DNA from: Salinivirgaceae bacterium
Lineage (GTDB): Bacteria; Bacteroidota; Bacteroidia; Bacteroidales; SZUA-534
Length of the DNA: 50,822 nt
NCBI GenBank assembly: GCA_030620515.1
Contig: JAUXEM010000005.1
Coordinates: 1-50,822 of the forward strand
Direction: 5' to 3'
Shown: positions 9,805 to 17,332 of the stretch, in pieces
Layout: every line of letters begins with the position of its first letter
Numbering within the stretch: the first letter of the stretch is position 1
The notes under the pieces: generated by a model
Database searches by the model: none
What the model saw: only the letters and a program-made list of their open reading frames with translations
What the model was told of the DNA's origin: nothing
Position numbers and translations under genes: made by a program

Positions 9805-10120
9805 TTATTGGAGATGGTTTTGGCTTTTTATTAAAACTACTTAATATGTGCAATAAAAATCAGTGTCTGAGTCCACTTAAAAATTCTCAAAGTATTATAC
9901 AGGTAGCTTTTTAACCAAAAGGAAATATGTTTAATACTTTTTGTAAAGTTAATTTAATAATTTAAAGCTCATTAATTAACAATAAATAACTTATTATGAA
10001 ACAAGCATGATTAAAATAATTATTACATACACACAGCTTGTTCCAAACTTGTTTCGGAAACAATTATTATTTTGCATTATGCGGTTCCATACGTAACATT
10101 AAAAATTAAAATATAAACGG
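9805..10120. other. Intergenic region upstream of the galactose symporter
   Basis: No gene seen. TTGTTTC-G-GAAACAA (10049-10063) is a perfect palindrome of 7 bp arms about a single central base. That is too tight for an RNA hairpin but suited to a dimeric regulator. A half site TACTTTT like that of the gal operon operator occurs near 9935-9945, but the matching left arm is poor. The symporter may thus have its own promoter. Confidence 0.4.
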
Positions 10121-11746
10121 ATGAATGAAAATTTTGGATTTTGGGATTACCTTATCTTTGCACTTTATGCAATAGTTATATTATCGGTAGGCTTATTCGT
10201 GTCACGAAATAAAAAAGGGCAAGAAAAAACAGCTGAGGATTATTTTTTAGCAGGTAAAACACTACCATGGTGGGCAATAGGTGCATCGCTGATTGCAGCC
10301 AATATTTCTGCCGAGCAATTTATTGGTATGTCAGGCTCCGGATTTAAAGTGGGTTTAGCAATTGCCTCATACGAGTGGATGGCAGCAATTACATTAATAA
10401 TTGTTGCAAAGTATTTCTTGCCAATCTTTATAAAGCAAGGCTTATATACAATTCCCGAATTTGTAGAGAAACGTTTTAATACTTCATTAAAAACCATACT
10501 TGCCGTATTTTGGATAGCTTTATTTGTTTTTGTAAACCTTACATCGGTATTATATTTAGGAGGTAAAGCTTTAGATACTATTTTAGGAATTGGCGATGGT
10601 GCAAGTATTGTACCATTCATGATTGGTTTAGCTTTATTTGCTGCTGCTTATTCTGTATGGGGAGGCTTATCAGCTGTAGCTTGGACTGACGTAATTCAAG
10701 TAGTACTTTTAGTAATTGGTGGCTTAGTAACAACTATAATTGCTTTAAACCATATTACACCTGATGGTAATGCTTTTAATGGTATGGCTCATGTTTATGA
10801 TGTTGCAGCCGAAAAATTTCATATGATTCTTAAAAAGGATAATCCTGAATTTAGCAATTTACCAGGTATAGCTGTATTAGTTGGTGGTATGTGGGTTGCT
10901 AATTTATATTACTGGGGTTTTAATCAATACATTATTCAACGTGCATTAGCAGCTAAATCACTAAAAGAGGCTCAACGTGGTATTGCATTTGCCGGATTCT
11001 TAAAAATTATTATTCCTTTAATAGTAGTAGTACCTGGAATTATTGTTTATGTAATGTATCAGGAGAATATAGCTGAAGCTGGTAGTATGTTTTCAGATGC
11101 TGTTGGTGCCAATAACGATCATGCTTACCCTTGGCTAATTGGCAAATTTGTCCCAACAGGGTTAAAAGGACTTGTAGTAGCAGCACTTTCTGCAGCTATT
11201 GTGTCGTCGTTAGCATCTATGCTAAATTCAACTTCTACTATTTTCACTATGGATATTTACAAACCTTATATTAATAAAAGTGCTGGCGATAAACAATTAG
11301 TTAAAACAGGTAGAATTACAGTGCTAGTTGCGTTGGCTATTGCTACAGCCTTAGCAAATTCAATGGGTTCTATACCTCAAATGTTTCAATATATACAAGA
11401 ATATACAGGAGTTGTAAGTCCTGGTATTTTAGCTGTATTCTTAATGGGCCTTTTTTGGAAAAAAACAAATGTAAAAGGAGCAATTATTGGCGTTCTTTCT
11501 TCAATACCAATTGCTTTAGCATTGAAATTCCTTCCTATCGAAATGCCTTTCTTAGATCAAATGTTGTATACTCTTCTAATTACTATGGTTGTTATTGTGG
11601 GTGTATCATTAAATACTGGAAAGGGCGACGATGATCCTAAAGCCATTCCTTTATTACCAGAAACTTTTGCAACAGGCAGTAAATTCAATATTAGTGCTTA
11701 TATTATGTTAATAATACTTGTAATACTTTATACAGTATTCTGGTAA
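10121..11746 (+). CDS. Na+/galactose (glucose) symporter, SSS family, vSGLT-like
   Basis: A 541-residue sodium:solute symporter with about 14 hydrophobic segments. It closely resembles Vibrio vSGLT: the sugar-contact Glu in IASYEW (about residue 85), the gate region NLYYWGFNQYIIQRALAAKS (about 261-280), and SSLASMLNSTSTIF in the region of the Na+ site. These residues define galactose binding in vSGLT, so galactose or glucose uptake driven by Na+ is the natural reading. It follows galK after 316 bases and precedes galM, supplying substrate to the Leloir enzymes. The start ATG gives a periplasmic N-terminus before TM1, as usual for SGLTs. Confidence 0.93.
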   Translation: MNENFGFWDYLIFALYAIVILSVGLFVSRNKKGQEKTAEDYFLAGKTLPWWAIGASLIAANISAEQFIGMSGSGFKVGLAIASYEWMAAITLIIVAKYFLPIFIKQGLYTIPEFVEKRFNTSLKTILAVFWIALFVFVNLTSVLYLGGKALDTILGIGDGASIVPFMIGLALFAAAYSVWGGLSAVAWTDVIQVVLLVIGGLVTTIIALNHITPDGNAFNGMAHVYDVAAEKFHMILKKDNPEFSNLPGIAVLVGGMWVANLYYWGFNQYIIQRALAAKSLKEAQRGIAFAGFLKIIIPLIVVVPGIIVYVMYQENIAEAGSMFSDAVGANNDHAYPWLIGKFVPTGLKGLVVAALSAAIVSSLASMLNSTSTIFTMDIYKPYINKSAGDKQLVKTGRITVLVALAIATALANSMGSIPQMFQYIQEYTGVVSPGILAVFLMGLFWKKTNVKGAIIGVLSSIPIALALKFLPIEMPFLDQMLYTLLITMVVIVGVSLNTGKGDDDPKAIPLLPETFATGSKFNISAYIMLIILVILYTVFW

Positions 11747-12199
11747 TTTTTTAAATTAAATTAAAGAGGCTCTCTAAAAAATTAGAATATTTAGTTTTTG
11801 TGAGAAATAATAGCTTGTCCCGAATTATCGGGAACGAAGCAATCTGTTGATAAACAATGCAAACAGATTGCTTCATTATACCTATATGAAGGTTAACCTG
11901 ATGCATACAGGGAGGGTTGGTAATAACCAAAACCTGATTTTGAGACGGTCTCTTTTTTTATGTTAATTCAACCGTTCGTTAGGTATTTATAATATATTAA
12001 TTATCAGGCATTTATATACATAGTTTACAAACATATAAACATCTAATGATTAATACATTAGGATTTTTGTCAACCTATCGTCAGGCAGGTTTCAATTCTA
12101 AAATCTATAATCTGCCTACAGCAGGTAGGTCTAACAATCTATTATTAATTACTACTTTTACAAATTAAGCCCCCTTTCTAATTATTATTCAATTAAACT
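11747..12199. other. Intergenic region between symporter and galM
   Basis: Besides the 193-base MITE-like element it contains a small inverted repeat, CTAATG-attaata-CATTAG (about 12043-12061), and degenerate CTGCC/GGCAG repeat fragments around 12080-12130. No ORF was seen. The galM promoter is presumably in the last 100 bases but I cannot point to it. Confidence 0.45.
11763..11955. mobile_element. MITE-like element with terminal inverted repeats and internal hairpins
   Basis: The ends aaagaggctctctaaaaaat (11763-11782) and gattttgagacggtctcttt (11936-11955) are imperfect inverted repeats (about 15 of 20). Inside are TCCCGA-atta-TCGGGA (11818-11833) and a 13 bp perfect stem, GAAGCAATCTGTT/AACAGATTGCTTC (11836-11848 with 11862-11874). 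It encodes nothing. Non-autonomous transposon relic is the best reading. A terminator role after the symporter is possible, because the right end has a T run. No target-site duplication was resolved. Confidence 0.4.
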
Positions 12200-13222
12200 A
12201 TGGAAAACACTCAAAATAAGATACATAAATTAACAAATGACAATGGGGTTATAATAGAATTTATATCGCAAGGTGGTAAAATTACAGCTGCTAAAATTCC
12301 AGATAAAGATGAGTTTGTCGATATTATTATTGGATATGATACTATTGAAGAAATATTGAATGGCGATGCTTATTTTGGAGCAATTTGTGGCAGGGTAGCT
12401 AATCGTATTTCAAATAGTACTTTTAGCATTAATGGGAATGAATACAAATTGAAGCCTAATGAAGGAAAAAACCAACTACATGGAGGGGCAAATGGCTTTA
12501 ATACAAAATTATGGGAAGTTAATCCAATAAATAAAAATGGATATACATCTGCATATAAATTATCTCTTTTAAGCCCCGATGGCGATGAAAACTATCCTGG
12601 CAACTTACAGGTTGATATTATTTATGCTTTAAATAACAAAAATGAGTTTTTAATTGATATTGAAGCTACTACAGATAAAGCTACTGTAGTAAATTTAACT
12701 AGTCACCCGTATTTTAATTTAAAAGGAGCTGGAAATGGTAATATACTTGAGCATATACTCGAAGTGAATGCTAATCAATTTACACCAACTGATAATAATT
12801 CAATTACAACAGGTGAAATTTGGGAAGTGAAAAATACTGATATGGACTTTACCGTTCCTAAACAAATTGAAAATGTGACACAAAGCAATTATTTACCAAT
12901 AAAGGCTCTAAAGGGCCTAGATCATAATTTTGTTATAAATAAAAAGGAAAATGAATTAGCCTTTGCCTGTCGATTAATTGAACCGGAGTCTAATCGTAGT
13001 ATTGAAGTGTTTACCACTCAACCTGGACTTCAAGTGTATACAGGAATGCATTTTGATGGTGTAGAGAAAGGAAAAGGAGGAACTCCATTCGTACCATATT
13101 GCGCCATAGCTATTGAAGCACAAAACTTTCCCGATGCACTAAATAAGGCTAATTTCCCAAATTGTGTATTAAATACTAATGAAACATATATAGAAAAAAT
13201 AATTTACAAGTTTAATTTTTAG
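12200..13222 (+). CDS. galM: Aldose 1-epimerase (galactose mutarotase)
   Basis: Interconverts beta- and alpha-galactose so that galactokinase can act. The 340-residue protein has FGAICGRVANRI with the conserved Arg, NQLHGGANGF with the first His, TSHPYFNLKG with the catalytic His, and CAIAIEAQNFPDA with the catalytic Glu near the C-terminus. These are the hallmark residues of cytoplasmic GalM. No signal peptide is present, so it should act after uptake. It is separated from the symporter by a repeat-filled 453-base gap and is followed by a hairpin terminator. Confidence 0.94.
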   Translation: MENTQNKIHKLTNDNGVIIEFISQGGKITAAKIPDKDEFVDIIIGYDTIEEILNGDAYFGAICGRVANRISNSTFSINGNEYKLKPNEGKNQLHGGANGFNTKLWEVNPINKNGYTSAYKLSLLSPDGDENYPGNLQVDIIYALNNKNEFLIDIEATTDKATVVNLTSHPYFNLKGAGNGNILEHILEVNANQFTPTDNNSITTGEIWEVKNTDMDFTVPKQIENVTQSNYLPIKALKGLDHNFVINKKENELAFACRLIEPESNRSIEVFTTQPGLQVYTGMHFDGVEKGKGGTPFVPYCAIAIEAQNFPDALNKANFPNCVLNTNETYIEKIIYKFNF

Positions 13223-13244
13223 CAGCTCTTGCTTGGCAGGTCAC

Positions 13245-13264
13245 GAGGCATCTTGTCTCGTTTT
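13245..13264 (+). terminator. Hairpin after galM, terminator-like
   Basis: CGAGGCA-tct-TGTCTCG (7 bp, one wobble) followed by TTTT, preceded by GGTCA. A near-identical copy with a perfect stem lies at 16729-16751 after the hydrolase gene. It belongs to the same repeat family as the neighbouring ATTCGGCT hairpins. Confidence 0.55.
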
Positions 13265-13272
13265 GTTATTTT

Positions 13273-13443
13273 ATTCGGCTTGAAGCCGAATGACCCATAT
13301 TTAGAAGAGTTCCTTAACTGGAGATATTGCTTTGTTTTTGTTTGGCGGGTCACGCCGCTTCTAGCTATGTGAATGAAAACATTCGGCTAGAAGCCGAATG
13401 ACCCAAGCAATGCCGGAAGCATTCGGCTGAAAGCCAAATGAAC
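13273..13443. repeat. Cluster of REP-like hairpins (ATTCGGCT/AGCCGAAT), copies 1-3
   Basis: ATTCGGCT-tga-AGCCGAAT-GACCC at 13273-13296, ATTCGGCT-aga-AGCCGAAT-GACCC at 13381-13403, and a copy with one mismatched arm at 13421-13443. A related GGCGGGTCACGCC unit lies at 13344-13356. Each is an 8 bp stem with a 3-base loop and a conserved GACCC tail (GGGTCA head on the other strand). Confidence 0.7.
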
Positions 13444-13620
13444 CTTGTTTAAAAGTATTTCTAGCCTCATAGATATGCCTCCGTTCATTGAGCGGAGCCG
13501 AAATGAACATCAATAAAAAAGCTAACTAAACTCGTAATAACAAACTTTCTATTTTTAAGAGTCTGTCAATAAACTAGTCATTATTTTTATTAAATTGCAT
13601 ATAGCTTACAACTGTAATTT

Positions 13621-15270
13621 ATGAATATAGAAAATATCTATAAGGGAATAATTAATGGAATTGGAGAAGCAATCTTTATTCACCACCCTCAAACTGGTAT
13701 AGTTAAAGATGTTAACGACCCAATGCTTAAAATGTATGGCTATAAAAAGCATGAAGTTATTGGTAAATCGGTTGAAATGTTGAGTAGTGCAAAGGAGGGT
13801 TTTACCGGAGAAAAAGCACTGGCACATATACAGAATGCACTAAATGGTAATATTGAATTGTTTGAATGGAAAGCTTTAAAAAAGGATGGGTCCTCCTTTT
13901 GGGCTGAGGTTTCATTGAAATATACAGAGATTGAAGAAGAAAAATGGTTAGTAGCTGTAGTTAGAGATATAAGCGATAAAAAGAAAAATGAAAAAATAAT
14001 TAGCCGTTTTACTGAATTTCAATTCCTCCTGTCTGAGCTAAGCACAAAGTTTATTTCAATTTCGATATCTAAAATTGATTCTGAAATTGATTACGCACTA
14101 AGTATTATAGGGCAAAGGCTTTTAGTTGCTAGGTCGTATATATTTATGTATTCTAATCGTCACACAACAATGTCGAACACACATGAGTGGTGTAACATTG
14201 GCATAGAACCATATAAAGATGAATTACAAAATTTATTGATAAAGGATTATAGTTGGAACTATAATACTTTAACACAACTTGGAATAATTGATATTCCAGA
14301 CGTTAGTAAGTTAGGTAAGGATCAAATTGTTGAAAAAACAGAATTTGAGCGTGAAGGGATAAAATCAATATTAATCGTGCCATTTTTAAATAATGGTAAA
14401 GTTATTGGTTTTATTGGAGTAGATTCATGCAAAACAAGGCGTAAATGGAAAAAAGTAGAAAAAGATGAATTACGTGCCATTGGTAATATTATTGGGCAAT
14501 CAATTGTAAGACGCAATTACGAACAAATGCTAAAAAAATCTAAAATTAAAGCGGAAGAAAGCGATAGATTAAAAACAGCATTTTTATCGAATATGAGCCA
14601 TGAAATAAGAACTCCGATGAATGGTATACTTGGTTTTTCTGAATTGCTTGAAGATAATGAGATAAGCGTTAATGAAAGAAAGCAATTTATTAAAATAATA
14701 CAGGATAGTAGCAAACAACTGTTATCTATTATTAACGATATAATTGACATATCAAAAATTGAAGCCGGTCAAATAAATATTAATATTGAAACTGTTAATA
14801 TTAATGACCTATTGCATGAGATATTTGATTTTTTTAAACCCATTGCAGAAAAAAAACAAATTCAACTTCAGCTAAAAAATAAAATTCCAAAAGCAAACTT
14901 AAATACTAAAACAGATGCTGTAAAAGTTAAACAGATATTTACTAATTTAATAAGCAATGCTATTAAATTCACTCCCAACGGATACGTAAGTATTTTAGCC
15001 AATTTTGAGCAAAATAATTTTATTTTTAATATCGAAGATTCTGGAATAGGTATGGATATAGATACTCAAAGTATTATATTTAAACGTTTTAGAAGAGCAG
15101 ATGATGAGTTTTCAATAAATATTAGTGGAACTGGACTAGGGCTTAGTATTTCAAAAGCTTATGCCATAAAATTAGGTGGAAACATTAGTGTTAAATCTAA
15201 AAAAGGTAGCGGTTCTGTTTTTATTTTCAGCTTACCCCAAACTTTTAGTAGTTCAAGTGGCCGTATATAA
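13621..15270 (+). CDS. Soluble PAS-GAF sensor histidine kinase
   Basis: The 549-residue protein has a PAS domain (about 5-115; VKDVNDPMLKMYGYKKHEVIGKS), a GAF domain (about 135-300), a HisKA dimerisation helix with the phospho-accepting His in FLSNMSHEIRTPMNG (His327), and a HATPase domain. The latter has the N box QIFTNLISNAIKFT, the G1 box DSGIGMD and the G2 box GTGLGLSIS. There is no transmembrane segment or receiver domain, so it should be cytoplasmic and sense an internal cue. No response regulator gene is adjacent, making it an orphan kinase. The signal is unknown. It has its own gap on both sides, with REP-like clusters beyond galM and beyond the next gene. Confidence 0.92.
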   Translation: MNIENIYKGIINGIGEAIFIHHPQTGIVKDVNDPMLKMYGYKKHEVIGKSVEMLSSAKEGFTGEKALAHIQNALNGNIELFEWKALKKDGSSFWAEVSLKYTEIEEEKWLVAVVRDISDKKKNEKIISRFTEFQFLLSELSTKFISISISKIDSEIDYALSIIGQRLLVARSYIFMYSNRHTTMSNTHEWCNIGIEPYKDELQNLLIKDYSWNYNTLTQLGIIDIPDVSKLGKDQIVEKTEFEREGIKSILIVPFLNNGKVIGFIGVDSCKTRRKWKKVEKDELRAIGNIIGQSIVRRNYEQMLKKSKIKAEESDRLKTAFLSNMSHEIRTPMNGILGFSELLEDNEISVNERKQFIKIIQDSSKQLLSIINDIIDISKIEAGQININIETVNINDLLHEIFDFFKPIAEKKQIQLQLKNKIPKANLNTKTDAVKVKQIFTNLISNAIKFTPNGYVSILANFEQNNFIFNIEDSGIGMDIDTQSIIFKRFRRADDEFSINISGTGLGLSISKAYAIKLGGNISVKSKKGSGSVFIFSLPQTFSSSSGRI

Positions 15271-15743
15271 ATAGCATATGCCAATAGGTGTTACTCTATT
15301 TATGAGCAAATATGTCTTACAAAAGCTATCTTTAAACAAAAATAAAGGAAGCGTTGTATTATTATCGTAAATGCAAAAAATGGCAATTAAGAGTGTACTC
15401 TGAAAATTCAAAAAAACTCAAAGCAAATATATTAGGGGCTAACAAAAACTTAGTTGAGTGACAAATGCAAGGTTCTTAGATAGTAGTTGCAATAAAGCTT
15501 GAATTTGCCATTTAATGACAAGTATTAAGTACCAGAATATTAGCTTATTTTGCGTTTCTCAGTACCCTATTTAGAGTGGCGTAAATTAACTGATTGTGAG
15601 ACATAAAGCTCTAATGTGCTTTAGGAAAGTATTCACGTTAACATTTTTGGTAGTGAACTCAATAAATTAATATTTTGAATTGCATTTCAAAAATGAAATT
15701 TAGTGCGAAATTAATCATATCAAAAAATATAATATTATAAGTT
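15271..15743. other. Intergenic region between histidine kinase and hydrolase
   Basis: No gene, strong hairpin or known repeat was recognised in these 473 bases. The stretch around 15560-15620 is less AT-rich than its surroundings and may be a relic, but I cannot identify it. Confidence 0.4.
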
Positions 15744-16670
15744 ATGAAAAATAGGAAATTAAAAAGAGGTTTATTAATAACCATATTAATATTTTGTGTT
15801 TTATGGGCAATACCTGTCGTTTTAAGTAAAGAGGTTTTAGAGCTTGATGATAAAGCAAGACTAAATGCATCAGGAAGTTTCATAGCGTTACCGCAAGGTA
15901 TAACACACTACCGAATTGCAAATCCTGATTCGGCAAAAACGGTATTGTTGGTTCATGGTTTTTCTGTACCCATGTATATTTGGAATCCTACATATAATAA
16001 ATTAAAAGAAAAAGGTTACCGTGTAATTTCATTTGATTTGTTTGGGCGTGGTTTCTCAGACCGACCTGATGGTAAATATGATAAAGTGTTTTATATTCAG
16101 CAAATTCACGATTTGTTAAGTGCCTTAAAGATAGAAAACAAGGTTAATATTGTTGGTCTATCATTAGGCGGAATAATAGTTACCCACTTTACCAATGCTT
16201 ATCCAGAAAGGATTGATAAGGTTGTTTTAATAGATCCAGCACATGAGGGAGAGAAAATGACAGTTTTAACAATACCTTTTGTTGGACGACTTCTGGTAAA
16301 TGCAATGCTTGGTCTAGCGTTAGAACGATCACAGCTGAGTGGATTTTATGAGCCCGATAATTTTCCTGGTTGGATAAGTAAATACAAAGTACAGATGCAA
16401 TATATTGGATTTAAAAAAGCTTTAGTTGCTACTATGAATAATTATATGGAAGATATTAATTTGCAGTCCTATGAACAATTAAATAAACTAGATAAACCCG
16501 TACTTTTAATATGGGGGAAGCATGATGTTACTTTGCCTTACGAAGGAAATAAAGAAATTAGAGAAGTGCTTAATTGTGAATTTCTGACAGTTGAAAAAGC
16601 TGCTCATGTTCCACATTATGAACGTCCTGAGATTGTTAATCCTGCACTTATTCACTTTTTAAATAATTAA
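15744..16670 (+). CDS. Membrane-anchored alpha/beta hydrolase
   Basis: The 308-residue protein has a basic N-terminus and one hydrophobic segment (about 8-28), likely a membrane anchor or uncleaved signal, then a complete alpha/beta-hydrolase fold. The oxyanion motif is HGFS, and the catalytic triad is Ser in GLSLGG (S140), Asp in WGKHDVTLP (D261) and His in AAHVPHYERP (H288). The cap region is about 165-230. Substrate unknown: esterase, lipase-like and haloalkane dehalogenase-like members share these motifs. It stands alone between two repeat-rich gaps and is followed by a strong hairpin terminator. Confidence 0.88.
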   Translation: MKNRKLKRGLLITILIFCVLWAIPVVLSKEVLELDDKARLNASGSFIALPQGITHYRIANPDSAKTVLLVHGFSVPMYIWNPTYNKLKEKGYRVISFDLFGRGFSDRPDGKYDKVFYIQQIHDLLSALKIENKVNIVGLSLGGIIVTHFTNAYPERIDKVVLIDPAHEGEKMTVLTIPFVGRLLVNAMLGLALERSQLSGFYEPDNFPGWISKYKVQMQYIGFKKALVATMNNYMEDINLQSYEQLNKLDKPVLLIWGKHDVTLPYEGNKEIREVLNCEFLTVEKAAHVPHYERPEIVNPALIHFLNN

Positions 16671-16709
16671 TTTATAGATTTAGTGCATGAAAGAGTCACT
16701 GCGAATGAG

Positions 16710-16751
16710 CCCAATGTTTATTGGGTCGCGAGGCATTTTGCCTCGTTTTTT
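16710..16751 (+). terminator. Terminator after the hydrolase gene
   Basis: Two hairpins in tandem: CCCAAT-gttt-ATTGGG (16710-16725) and CGAGGCA-ttt-TGCCTCG (16729-16745), the second followed by TTTTTT. A perfect 7 bp G+C-rich stem with a T run is a good intrinsic terminator. It is also a copy of the hairpin after galM. Confidence 0.7.
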
Positions 16752-16752
16752 C

Positions 16753-16859
16753 ATTCAAATGGAAGCTGAATACCCTTTAATTATATGAAAGGATTTGGCT
16801 AGAAGCCGAATGACCCCATGCCAGATGATATGATTATTTGGCTATAAGCCGAATGACCC
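16753..16859. repeat. Cluster of REP-like hairpins, copies 4-5 plus a degenerate one
   Basis: ATTTGGCT-aga-AGCCGAAT-GACCC at 16793-16816 and ATTTGGCT-ata-AGCCGAAT-GACCC at 16836-16859, with a decayed relative around 16753-16775. The arm differences keep pairing through G-T wobble. Same family as 13273-13443. Confidence 0.65.
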
Positions 16860-17128
16860 TAGAGTTAGCTGTGTGATAAAATTATTTAATGGGTGAGTGT
16901 GGCAGTCTGTTGATGGGCACACGCCTGTGAGTTGTAATAGTAATGCTATGGTAGGGGTTTGCTAAACTGAAAGGGATTGCTTCGCTGCACTACAATTGAC
17001 ATAAATTGGCTAAGGTTAGGTTGCGATATGAAATATATAATACTGAATATGTATTAAATAGTATCATATTACTGCTGCATAATGTTATATTTTAAGAATT
17101 GCTGAAATTTTAGTGTGTTTTATTTTTT

Positions 17129-17154
17129 TTTGTAAAATATATCAATCATATTTG
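17129..17154 (+). promoter_or_regulatory. Candidate promoter of the aromatic operon leader
   Basis: CATATTTG (17147-17154) matches the TAnnTTTG -7 consensus except for its first base. A TTTG at 17129-17132 could be the -33 element, but the spacer is 14 bases instead of about 20. It would start transcription near 17160, about 25 bases before the leader-peptide ATG. Tentative. Confidence 0.35.
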
Positions 17155-17185
17155 TATTGAATTAAACAAAACATATTTTAGACAG

Positions 17186-17269
17186 ATGACAACATTTTTT
17201 GGACATACCTCTTTTTATTATTGCTATTTTTATTTCTGGAGAGATAAGGCGAGGTTTATATGTGCATGA
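17186..17269 (+). CDS. Aromatic leader peptide (27 residues, Phe/Tyr/Trp-rich)
   Basis: A 27-codon ORF too short for the ORF track. It begins MTTFFGHTS and contains the run FYYCYFYFW (residues 10-18). Ten of residues 4-18 are aromatic; in all there are six Phe, four Tyr and one Trp. It ends with TGA at 17267, 63 bases before pheA, in the upstream region of an operon making Phe, Tyr and chorismate. Downstream RNA can fold into two mutually exclusive hairpins, the second a terminator. This matches classical attenuation leaders such as enterobacterial pheL and trpL, where ribosome stalling at scarce-tRNA codons lets the operon be read. Composition this biased by chance in this exact place is very unlikely. 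There is no strong Shine-Dalgarno, which is normal for the phylum. Confidence 0.85.
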   Translation: MTTFFGHTSFYYCYFYFWRDKARFICA

Positions 17270-17319
17270 AAAATGTATTTAAAAATATAAAACCTCGCTA
17301 TTAAGCGGGGTTTTTTTTT
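17207..17319 (+). promoter_or_regulatory. Transcription attenuator (antiterminator/terminator) of the aromatic operon
   Basis: Terminator: aacctcgct (17291-17299) pairs with agcggggtt (17304-17312) around the loop atta, followed by a T run to 17319. Antiterminator: gcgaggttt (17249-17257), which is codons 22-24 of the leader peptide, pairs perfectly over 9 bp with aaacctcgc (17290-17298), so it captures the 5' arm of the terminator. A third segment, acctc (17207-17211), can pair with gaggt (17251-17255), giving the 1:2 pause hairpin. A ribosome stalled in the aromatic codons masks segment 1 and frees 2 to pair with 3. A ribosome reaching the stop codon covers 2 and lets the terminator form. 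Confidence 0.82.
17289..17319 (+). terminator. Attenuator terminator hairpin before pheA
   Basis: A 9 bp G+C-rich stem with one T-G wobble, extendable by A-T pairs, a 4-base loop, and nine T residues counting the stem end. It ends 13 bases before the pheA ATG, so it can only act on a transcript entering pheA. The upstream hydrolase has its own terminator 550 bases earlier. Confidence 0.85.
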
Positions 17320-17332
17320 ACCCTAATGTGAA

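Larger units (their letters stand above)
13223..13620. other. Intergenic region between galM and the histidine kinase
   Basis: Holds the terminator-like hairpin and the three REP-like hairpins listed separately. The rest (13444-13620) contains a ccgttcattgagcggagcc stretch and an AT-rich probable promoter zone for the kinase. I see no gene. Confidence 0.5.
16671..17332. other. Intergenic region containing repeats and the aromatic operon leader
   Basis: The first 190 bases hold the terminator and REP-like hairpins. Bases 16880-17100 show no gene, although gattgcttcgctgcac (about 16977-16992) is a fragment of the gattgcttc repeat also inside the MITE-like element. From about 17125 to 17332 lies the promoter, leader peptide and attenuator of the aromatic operon, listed separately. 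Confidence 0.6.

Noticed and set aside
17289-17319. Terminator of the upstream hydrolase gene
   Set aside because: The hydrolase already has a strong hairpin with T run at 16729-16751, and this one lies more than 600 bases after its stop, between an aromatic-rich leader ORF and pheA.
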